Shown here: piece by piece, positions 56,505 to 64,000 of the stretch | Layout of the letters: each line of letters opens with the position of its first letter | Position numbering within the stretch: the first letter of the stretch is position 1 | The notes under the pieces: model-generated | The model's database searches: none | The model's input: only the letters and a program-made list of their open reading frames with translations | What the model was told of the DNA's origin: nothing | Assembly (NCBI GenBank): GCA_036924085.1 | Contig: JAVGWX010000019.1 | Span: forward strand, 14,766,696 to 14,830,695 | From: Ariolimax columbianus | Lineage: Eukaryota > Mollusca > Gastropoda > Stylommatophora > Arionidae | Length of the DNA: 64,000 nt | Reading direction: 5' to 3' | Made by a program: the position numbers and the translations under genes

Positions 56505-56756
56505 CTGAGTGAAGAAACCAACGACAGTGACAAATTTACTCTAAATTAATCATAATTCTATGAGGCTAGCAACCTCAGTATGTGAGATCATTGCTTACAA
56601 AACCGCAGCTACAATCTCTTTGATATATGCCTCCTGTATGGAAGTTAGCTGTTTGCTTGGAATAGAACGGGAAATCAACCATTCATTATTCTAGGCAAGT
56701 GGAGAAGATACTGTATAATTAAGTATGTGTCTGCACATGTGTGTGTAAATGGTCTA

Positions 56757-57402
56757 GAGCAAGATTTGCACTAGGTTACAGCAAGGTTTGTGCTAGGTCA
56801 CAGCAAGGTTTGTGCTAGGTCACAGCAAGTTCTGTGCTAGGTCACAGCAAGGTTTGTGCTAGGTCACAGCAAGGTTTGTGCTAGGTCACAGCAAGGTTTG
56901 TGCTAGGTCACAGCAAGATTTGTGCTAGGTCACAGCAAGGTTTGTGCTGGATCACAGCAAGGTTTGTGCTAGGTCACAGCAAGATTTGTGCTAGGTCACA
57001 GCAAGGTTTGTGCTAGGTAACAGCAAGTTTTGTGCTAGGTCACAGCAAGGTTTGTGCTAGTTCACAGCAAGGTTTGTGCTGGATCACAGCAAGGTTTGTG
57101 CTAGGTCACAGCAAGGTTTGTGCTAGGTCACAGCAAGGTTTGTGCTGGATCACAGCAAGGTTTGTGCTAGGTCACAGCAAGGTTTGTGCTAGGTCACAGC
57201 AAGGTTTGTGCTAGGTCACAGCAAGGTTTGTGCTAGGTCACAGCAAGGTTTGTGCTGGATCACAGCAAGGTTTGTGCTAGGTCACAGCAAGGTTTGTGCT
57301 AGGTCACAGCAAGGTTTGTGCTGGATCACAGCAAGGTTTGTGCTAGGTCACAGCAAGGTTTGTGCTGGGTCACAGCAAGGTTTGTGCTAGGTCACAGCAA
57401 GG
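56757..57402. repeat. 22-bp minisatellite, ~29 copies
   Basis: The unit contains GGTTTGTGCTAGGTCACAG and CAA. Variants GGATCACAG and AGATTTGTG recur in a pattern of about three to four units in the right half (57070-57380), a higher-order structure. The 60-codon plus-strand frames (GHSKVCA, SQQGLCW) are artefacts. A few units resume after a SINE at 57526-57556. Confidence 0.95.
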
Positions 57403-57525
57403 TCTGTTGTTTGTTTTGTGTGCGTTTTCCTTATTTCTCTATTCCCCAAGGTGGTGTGCATTGCACTGTGTTTTTATTGTGATTGTGAGCCGTGTCACAT
57501 AAACACTAGCTCATGCCGTCCCTAA
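57403..57525 (-). repeat. tRNA-derived SINE family A, internally deleted, inserted in 22-bp array
   Basis: GTTTGTTTTGTGTGCGTTTT, TTCTCTATTCCCCAAGG and GTGCATTGCACTGTGTTTTT are followed directly by GTGAGCCGTGTCACATAAAC and CACTAGCTCATGCCGTCCC. About 130 bp of the body is missing. The array motif CAGCAAGGTCT occurs on both sides, compatible with a target duplication. Confidence 0.75.
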
Positions 57526-57641
57526 CAGCAAGGTCTATGCTAAGTCACAGCAAGCTACTATTTAACCAAATTTAAATGGGCACCTCACTAACAGTTTTCA
57601 GTCATTTCAGAAAGAAAGTAGCTAGTCATCTCCACCTCAAA

Positions 57642-57894
57642 GGGGACGGCGTGGCCTAGTGGTTAAGTGGCACGAAGGTGCTGGGTTCGATCCCCATCAT
57701 AGCACCGGCCGTTACATAGGGGAAGCAAACCCTTAGAAAATGCAGGAGGAAGCAGACCTTACATAAAATGCATGCTAAAGTCGGATGCACTGGGCCGACA
57801 GGCGCAAAATAAAAACACAGTGCAACGCACACCGCCTTGGGGATTAGAAAAATAAGGCGAACGCAAAAACAAAAAAAACAACAACAACAACAAA
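57642..57894 (+). repeat. tRNA-derived SINE family A, copy 4
   Basis: GGGGACGGCGTGGCCTAGTG, box B GGGTTCGATCCCC, GCAGGAGGAAGCAGACC and an A-rich (ACA)n tail at about 57868-57894. The loss of ~20 bp between box A and box B compared with 19851 would affect Pol III activity. Confidence 0.85.
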
Positions 57895-58394
57895 ATCTCC
57901 AGCTCATAGAAGCTCAGACTTTTCACTTCATTCCTGGTGGCAGAGACTTTAATTACATTGCCATAACCTTTGTTGTTTACACATATATGATAGTTATCAT
58001 TACCTGTACAAGCTTGTACAAGGGGGAAGTAAATAAATATTTTTAATATGGCATACTCTGTTAATAACAATTATTCACGTTAAACTTTGACTTGTGTGTA
58101 TATATAATTGTTTTGTTTTATATTTGTAATTTACAATTATTTTCATAAATAATTGTATATATTCTAATTATAAAACAATAACAAATTTTAAAATATTCTT
58201 AAGCAATTCATTTAGCTACAAATTTAGCTACAATTTCGCAGATATGAGATGAAGGTATTTCTAACTAAAAATACATGTTGAGTGTACAAGACTAGACCAC
58301 AAGTGTTAGTTGTTAAAATGGTTTAAGTAATGTCACAAAATTAAATGATCACACAGCCCTTTGACACATTTGTATTCGGTTTTAAAGAACTGTG
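57895..58394. other. Intronic sequence, nothing recognised
   Basis: AT-rich. No domain or repeat signature. Confidence 0.4.
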
Positions 58395-58815
58395 TGGGGG
58401 TTGCTGTGGTCGAGAAGTAAGGCACTCACTTCTGAAAGCGATGAACGGAAACGGCACGGCTCGAGCCCTGAAGGTTTCAAGCTACCTCTGGTCTCCAAGG
58501 AGGTGTAACATCCTCACCCTGGGGGCAACTCTTCCCCTTCTCTCTCCTCTCACCTCACTCTGTTTCATTTGACTCTGTCCTACAGTCACACCCTTGCACA
58601 ACTTTCACACGCGCCCTCGTGGTAAAGCCCTTCCATTGCACTTTGGTTGGGCTAGCTTCTGAGGGCGCACAAACCTAGCATAGGTACATACAGATGCACA
58701 CATGCATCCAAGCACTGGTTTATGCGTCCTGATATCGCCCAATTGACTACGGTCTGGGGTGGAAAATGGCGCGCCTCCGCCAGTAGAAACTAGTGAGGCA
58801 AACATCTAAGCAAAA
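58395..58815 (+). repeat. tRNA-derived SINE family D with poly-A tail
   Basis: The tRNA-like head GTTGCTGTGGTCGAGAAGTA with AAGGCACTC and box B-like GGCTCGAGCCC is followed by the body shared with 36120-36425 and an A16-type tail at about 58802-58816. The unbroken tail and high identity with the other copy suggest recent activity. Confidence 0.78.
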
Positions 58816-59391
58816 AAAAAAAAAAAGGAGGTGTAACTAAAGTGCCTGTATCCTGAATTGCCGCCTCAACATCATCTTCTCACTGGCCCAAAATAATTTG
58901 GGACCAGAGAGTGAGATTGATGACCAGCGCAGTTTCTTACTTACTATACTCGAAATACAATGCAAGGTACATCATCAAGACAAAACCGTCTGATGTTGCC
59001 ATTATCGCCTGCGATGGTTAACTAACTGGGTGGCCAAATACAATTAGTGCATAAAATACATGCATCGAATTAAATACAAATCGGAGTTACTCAGTGCACC
59101 TCTAATATCTCTCTTTCTGTATGTGTGCGGGTGTGTATGTGCAGGTGTGTACATATGCACATGGATGCGTGTGTTTTATACACAAACACTTAGTTGACCG
59201 GTAGGAAGATGACCAACAGCAATGCAGTGAAAAACACAAAGAGCATGAAAACAAACTAGAAATGTTCTCATTATCTATTGTATCCTTACTTATTTCTTGC
59301 CATAAAGCACATGCCTTGTCACTGAATATACATTGGTTAGGATGGCGGTCATGTTCATGTATCTGTCTGGAAGTTTGTCTGTCTTACCTAC
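58816..59391. other. Intronic sequence with a repeat fragment
   Basis: 58860-59030 (GAGTGAGATTGATGACCAGC, GCGCAGTTTCTTACTTA and CGCCTGCGATGG) resembles the end of the 740-bp dispersed repeat. The rest is unassigned. Confidence 0.4.
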
Positions 59392-59520
59392 CTTGATCTC
59401 TTTTTCAAAAGGCTTGATGAATGGAGATCCTCTCATAGTCTGTGTCTTAACAATCTGATCATCGAGAGTTGTCTGAATGTCATCTACAGATGCCAGAATG
59501 CTGACTCCAGTGTCTCGATA
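59392..59520 (-). CDS. Dynein heavy chain exon 2 (tail)
   Basis: 129 nt, residues 25-67: [37 protein letters not shown] and FEKEIK. D-D-x-x-x-K-T-Q-T-M-x-x-S-P-F-I-K-P is a conserved dynein tail-end motif and one reason for the DNAH3/7/12 assignment. The acceptor is GTGCACAG and the donor AAG/GTAGGT. Phase is 0. Confidence 0.98.
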
Positions 59521-59644
59521 CTGTGCACGTACAAAAATGTAACCTTAGAATCATTTTGACATTTCTAAAAATCATTCTGTTACTTTCTCATTGTTGTTAC
59601 TCATAAGCAAAAATGATTAACAATAAACTGCTAAAAACCTAGGT

Positions 59645-59775
59645 CTCTTAACTTTTCTTGTGGGTTACAGTTTCTATAGAAGGTGATAGTCAGCTATATG
59701 TGCACCACTCTTTAGTTGCCTCTTACAGCAAATCTCACAGGTTCTACTTTCAAGCTAATCTTCCAGTGATTTTGA
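59645..59775 (+). repeat. Dispersed repeat family E, partial copy
   Basis: CTTGTGGGTTACAGTTTCTA, TAGAAGGTGATAGTC and TTAGTTGCCTCTTACAGC. Confidence 0.4.
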
Positions 59776-59817
59776 CATAGATGCTTATCAATAGTTTAGC
59801 CCTTTCCTCATCTTCGG

Positions 59818-60352
59818 GTCAGGTCAGGTCATCCCGTAACCGGTGAGGTCATTAGGGCACACATGAAGATATCCTCACAACACCACGACACCCTTCTCTG
59901 TCAGCGGCCACTGCCTGTGTCTCTTCTGGTCGGAGATTGGTCCATTCTTTTATGTTGTGTTCCCACCTCTTTTTTGGATGGCCTCTTTGTCATCTGCCAT
60001 GCACCTTTCTGTGGAGGATTGTATTTGCAAGGCCATTTGATCTTGATATGTGACTGTACCAAGCGAGTTTCCTTCTTTTGACTGTTGGAAAGAGGTCTTC
60101 AAAAGACCATATTGCAATGGTAATTCTATCTTGCATTTCCTCATTTGTAATTCGATCTTTGTACATGATGTTTAAAAGTCTTCAGAAACATCTCATCTCC
60201 AAGGCCTGTATCCTTCACTGAAGGTCAACTGTAACTGTCCATGTCTCACAAGCATAGAGGAATATTAACAGGACCAGTGTACGCATTAATCTGATTTTCG
60301 TGCATAGTGCTAAGTTTATCTTGCCAGATTTTGTTAAGCTGTGCAAGCTCAT
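59818..60352 (-). pseudogene. L1-like LINE ORF2 C-terminus, antisense to 37 kb and 46 kb copies
   Basis: Plus-strand text GGTCATCCCGTAACCGGTGA, CACATGAAGATATCCTCAC, CTTTTGACTGTTGGAAAGAG and CTTGCCAGATTTTGTTAAGC is the complement of the 46417-46946 copy, over almost exactly the same span. All three copies begin near the same LNKIWQ codon region on the 5' side or run through it. Confidence 0.85.
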
Positions 60353-60568
60353 CTTAAGTATTTTTAATATCAAATGATTAGGTTATTAGGATATTTTTAT
60401 GTAAAGCTTTCTTTTATGTCAAATTATTTTCAGATCAACAGGTTGTAAACTAAAATTTAAATCAACTGAAATAAAGTGTTTTTCTCTTTTGCTTCATGTG
60501 GCAGTTTTTTTTACAAGCACAAATGTAAAATAATTACCTACTCTGAAAAACTACAATGTGGCTGAATA

Positions 60569-61648
60569 TTATCTCAATCACTGTCGCGAGCTGATACATC
60601 AGCTACCTGATTTTTTCAGAAAACCCAAGAGCCGATATATTGGCTTTTACAACTGTGTTCACAAAATCACATATTTTCCCATTTCTAGTTCTCCTAAATG
60701 TTTTATTTTGATTATTGGCGGAAGTCCAGATTTTGTACTTTTCATTTCCGGAAGAGTTAGCATGTGTTTCACTGAAAAATTGTTTATTTTAAAAACCAAC
60801 TATTTTTCGAAGGGCAGCCTTGAATCTCGGCCATGTCCCTTCAGTCAGACCAAATATAGTTTTTACAGTCCAAGCTCGGTAATAGTAAGATTAGATTATT
60901 GCTAACGGTAGTGATGATGAAGGTATCGATTGTTCTGTCAGCGATATTTCAATTTCTTTATCTAGTCTTAGTTCTAAGCCGAGCAATGAAGGTGAAACTA
61001 AATCTATCGACGAGGGGGCAGTGCCCGCTTTTGTCTCAAGCAATGGTAGTAACAAATCACAAATCCAGTAAAGGTTCAAGTTCATCTACAGTCATGCTAG
61101 TGTGTATAATATAAATGTGTTTACATATATATTTAATACAGCATGAGCATTCTTACTGGGTGTGCGTAAATTGTTAACACTCACGCTGATGTTGATTGGT
61201 GCGTTTATTTTTTAGCACGTTATCAACTTCATGTACCTTCAGTAAAATGTGAATACTGGGAAAACAATTGCACCAAATTACGTGTAACTTTCAGAACATA
61301 TTCCTTTGTGGATTACCGTCCATAGAAAGCCATTATGTTGTTCATGTACTGGTTTAGAGCTGAATTTTGTGTTGATGAAGGAAACAATTTTTTTCATAAT
61401 TTAAAAAAAATAAAAACGATAATGCAACTATAATCCCTCATCCAGAAATGTTCACCTCCATTTGTAAAATATGTGTATTCTATTGTATTCTGGCCGCAAA
61501 TGTGAACAGTTTGGTATATAATATGTGCTATTTTGGGGAACTTTTATTGAAGATAAACAGATCACAACAAAGTGATGCTGTGTTTGCGTTTTACATGAGC
61601 AAATAATTGTGTCCAGATGTCCAAAATATTTGGGAGTGAATGAGTTAA
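60569..61648 (+). mobile_element. piggyBac-like element, internally deleted (candidate)
   Basis: The right end is a TTAA at 61645-61648 preceded by GGGAGTGAATGAG (minus strand TTAACTCATTCACTC). The left end starts TTATCTCAATCACTG at 60569, agreeing with the right end at 12 of 15 positions. A second fragment with the TTAA intact lies at 29039-29105. Inside, a plus-strand frame at about 60900-61070 encodes the acidic, Ser-rich stretch SDDEGIDCSVSDISISLSSL, of the type found at the start of piggyBac transposases. The DDD catalytic part is absent. The 115-codon frame 60558-60905 has no known domain. The family call is an inference from the TTAA ends. Confidence 0.45.
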
Positions 61649-61737
61649 ACAGCTTTCACATAAAATGACTTCAAATTACAATTTTTAAATGTGACTAATC
61701 CTCATGCTGAATCATTTGTGTGTAAAATGTATCCTTA

Positions 61738-62085
61738 TCATAGTGGAGATATAAACATGCTGGAAAGGATACAATCCTTATCATAGAGGAGATATAAACA
61801 TGCTGGAAAGGATACAATCAGAAAAACCTCAGAAAAACCAGCCTATAATGTTTAAAAATTAGAAGAATTCGAGGCGACTTAATATAGGTTTATAAGATAA
61901 TCAACTGTAAGAATAAATTAGACTTTAACAAGTTTTTTTCAAAATACAATTACCTACAAGAAAAATACGGCATAGGTACAAATTAACTAAAGGAAGGCCC
62001 AGATTAGATATTAGGAAATTTTGTTTTGTCAGAGAGTGGTGAATGCTTGGAATGCATTGCCACAGGAAGTAGTGAAGGCAAGGAC
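61738..62085 (+). pseudogene. CR1-like LINE fragment, 5' part of interrupted copy
   Basis: A short direct duplication (CTTATCATNGNGGAGATATA, twice at 61734-61800) is followed by decayed GLQCLEERR, GDLIQV and YFFSQRVV-A-W-N-A-L-P equivalents. It stops at AAGGCAAGGAC (62085) and resumes at 62787 after an inserted element. Confidence 0.8.
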
Positions 62086-62776
62086 TTCTACTTCTTCTTC
62101 TTCTTCTTCGTACGCAGTCAGACGTCAACCTGTATTTTTTTGAAAAAAGCAGCGGTCATCCTGAGGCTGTCGACACTGCCATAGAGCTTGTCTAGTGTTG
62201 TCACTGGTGATGGCCACATGTGCTTTCTCTGGTCCTCGTATGTCGGGCAGTTTTGCAGCAGATGTTCAGCGGTCATTTTCTCTGTACCACAAGTGCATTC
62301 GTCAGTGCCACCTATCTTCAGTTTATTGAATATTGTGGTATCTCAGTCTGTTGTGGCCTGTGCGGAGTCTGAAGAGCACGACCTGCTCTCTTCTGTTCAA
62401 CTGGTAATAGGCATCATTTTTTGTGTAGCCAGTATGTTCTGTTTCCCATTTGGCCATGTATCTGGCTCTAATAAGCCTTTTGGACTCTTCGTAGGTCACA
62501 CTAGAATCTGGTTGTGGTAGTCTTGCACCTTCTTTTGCCAGTCTGTCTGCCTCCTCGTTGCCTTGGATGTTACAGTGGGATGGAACCCACTGTACCACTA
62601 CTCTTTTTGGTGCAGACTGCTGGCATAGTTGACAGAGTACTGCTCTTAAATCATTAAGTTCAGTATTTTTCCGGCTTTTTAGTGCTGTGACTACGGCCAG
62701 GGCATCTGTAAACAGGACTATCTGGCTTTCATTTCTTTTGCCTGTCAGCATTTCTTCCCCTGCCGCCCTCAGTGGG
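62086..62776 (-). mobile_element. 5'-truncated RNase H LINE nested in a CR1-like LINE
   Basis: The antisense frame 62323-62751 reads SQIVLFTDALAVVTALKSRK (RNase H Asp), VVQWVPSHCNIQGNEEADRL (H-C-x-x-x-G-N-E-x-A-D, the catalytic His and Asp) and EQVVLFRLRTGHNRLRYHN. The 3' end, at the left, carries about seven GAA units (CTTCTTCTTC on the plus strand at 62091-62110). It is flanked by the 10-bp direct repeat AGGCAAGGAC at 62076-62085 and 62777-62786. The 691-bp insert is 5' truncated, as expected for target-primed reverse transcription. Confidence 0.9.
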
Positions 62777-62786
62777 AGGCAAGGAC

Positions 62787-62911
62787 AATTAATGCATTTA
62801 AGAAAAGATTAAATGCGCATAGTTTTTAGAGCAAGGAAATGTAAATAAAACTGGTTGTACACATACTCTGCAGAGTCTTTAAAACAAGTATAAAGACGTT
62901 TTAAGTTGATA
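62787..62911 (+). pseudogene. CR1-like LINE fragment, 3' part of interrupted copy
   Basis: AATTAATGCATTTAAGAAAA continues the codons broken at 62085 and ends with the family 3' terminus (CTCTGCAGAGTC and GTATAAAGACGTTTTAAG). Confidence 0.85.
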
Positions 62912-63413
62912 TTTTTTAATATTTGATAAAGGGAGGAAGAATGATGGATCTACAGGTAACTATTTGGAAATGACCAGGAAAGTTAAATTTTCCAGGTAGA
63001 ACAAGTAAATGAGAATAAGACCACTGAACACTAATATGTATGAGTGGTTATGCATGTTGCTGACAACCTCATGATGTCAAAGAAAGTGATACAGAAACCA
63101 CAAATGCTCTGAACATGTTCCCACAAAGAAGCCAACTAAAATGGTGACAACATAGTCCTTTTAGAAAAAAAAATTAAAAATGAATAAATGATGAGTCTTG
63201 CAGAAGGTTGTTCAGAAGATCGCTTGCAATAGTTATGCAGCACTGCTAGAAAATTATCAAATTTAAAAGGGCAAGTATGATTAAATAACTTAAGTGTGAA
63301 GTGACAATTCTTAAACAATAACTCAACAGCCAGCTTATAGCCTTAGCGTTTGTTACCTAAATTGCTTAATGCTGCAATACTTTTAATAACTTTGTTAATT
63401 TTTTTTGTCTGAC
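62912..63413. other. Intronic sequence, nothing recognised
   Basis: Lies between the LINE 3' end and the exon 1 donor. No signature seen. Confidence 0.4.
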
Positions 63414-63485
63414 CTGAATCAATGTAAAGTTTATTGCCTCCCATTCATCCATCATCTTGGTATGAGCTTTCTCCAAAGAGAATTC
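63414..63485 (-). CDS. Dynein heavy chain exon 1 of window (tail)
   Basis: 72 nt, residues 1-24: EFSLEKAHTKMMDEWEAINF then TLIQ. F-S-L-E-K-A-x-x-K-M-x-x-E-W is the conserved segment before Y-R-D-T-G. The acceptor is TTTTTCTAG and the donor CAG/GTCAGA. Phase is 0. This is not the gene's first exon: roughly 1000 upstream tail residues must lie beyond 64000. Confidence 0.93.
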
Positions 63486-63722
63486 CTAGAAAAATAAAAC
63501 ATGTGGAGAGCTTTGATACAAAACTAAAAATTTGGATCGAGAAAGACACAACTGTTACAAAAAGATTAATAACAAGTATAAATATATAAAAGATCATTTC
63601 AAAGTAAGTCAAGAAAAAGATTTGCTTTTAAGATATTAGCAAAATATATTTAAATGACTGAGTGACAGCAAATTCTGATTTCACACCCATCAGCTTATGA
63701 GATTTGGCTATATTTTGTTAGG

Positions 63723-63905
63723 TGTTCTTCTTCTTCTTCTTCTTCTTCTTCTGCGCTTCATCTCGATCTCCTGCTATGAAGCCTCGAACAGGGCTTTGCA
63801 AGTAGCAGGACGTAGTCGGGAGAACGGAATGTGTTGTGTCGCTAATTTACAGCTTGACTGTGATATTTGCACCTTTTGTTCCAACACATCCATCTTCAGC
63901 TACTT
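63723..63905 (-). repeat. Dispersed repeat family G (GAA-tailed), 3' part
   Basis: CTTCTTCTTCTTC (the tail complement), CTTTGCAAGTAGCAGGACG and GTTCCAACACATCCATCTTC. The last 20 bases are shared with the left edge of the window. Confidence 0.7.
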
Positions 63906-64000
63906 GTCAGGTTTATTTTCCAATGATAATAAAGGATATGGTTGTCAGAAAGCGGAGGAAAAGAGGTCAACCGAAACAAAGATGGCATCAGGATATTATG

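Noticed and set aside
60558..60905. 115-codon frame as a novel small protein
   Set aside because: It starts at the left end of a candidate transposon and has no domain. The acidic remnant downstream is in another frame.

Overview
This is eukaryotic, almost certainly animal, genomic DNA. Genes are split by GT-AG introns, there are no bacterial-type operons, and most of the sequence is decayed non-LTR retrotransposons (LINEs), tRNA-derived SINEs, DNA-transposon remnants and tandem repeats. The LINE mix (CR1-like, L1-like, RTE-like and I/Jockey-like with RNase H) and the long intronic minisatellites suggest an invertebrate, perhaps a mollusc or other lophotrochozoan. That placement is an inference and cannot be settled from this window.

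The only cellular gene found is an axonemal dynein heavy chain on the minus strand. Twenty consecutive internal exons lie between 63485 and 3569 (transcription runs from high to low coordinates). All twenty have AG acceptors and GT donors, and their phases join without a break into 1010 codons (3030 nt). In protein order they encode the end of the tail, the linker, AAA1 with Walker A GPAGTGKT and Walker B CFDEFNR, AAA2 with Walker A GEPFGGKT and Walker B VIFDG, and the start of the AAA2-AAA3 region. The gene runs off both ends of the window. By remembered family resemblance it fits the DNAH3/DNAH7/DNAH12 group of single-headed inner-arm dyneins; the paralogue cannot be fixed here. Exons make up about 5% of the span.

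Layout on the plus strand: 1-3568 intron with LINE, mariner and SINE remnants; 3569-3757 last exon in the window; 3758-10684 a large intron with a LINE-derived 148-bp tandem array and a CR1-like LINE sitting in a 25-bp minisatellite; 10685-22545 exons 19 to 14 with a 2.4-kb minisatellite and a 12-bp array; 22546-32168 exons 13 to 9 (AAA1 core) with an RNase H LINE and a GAGT-rich array; 32169-42176 exons 8 to 6 with a 16-bp array, an L1-like LINE cluster and a 38-bp array; 42177-56504 exons 5 to 3 with many LINE fragments; 56505-64000 exons 2 and 1 with a 22-bp array, SINEs, a piggyBac-like remnant and a LINE-in-LINE insertion.

I found no previously undescribed gene system. The most distinctive observation is the tandem amplification of one 148-bp piece of a LINE reverse transcriptase into twelve near-identical copies in place. 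Next come the nested insertions with visible target duplications, and the long inverted LINE copies inside one pre-mRNA.
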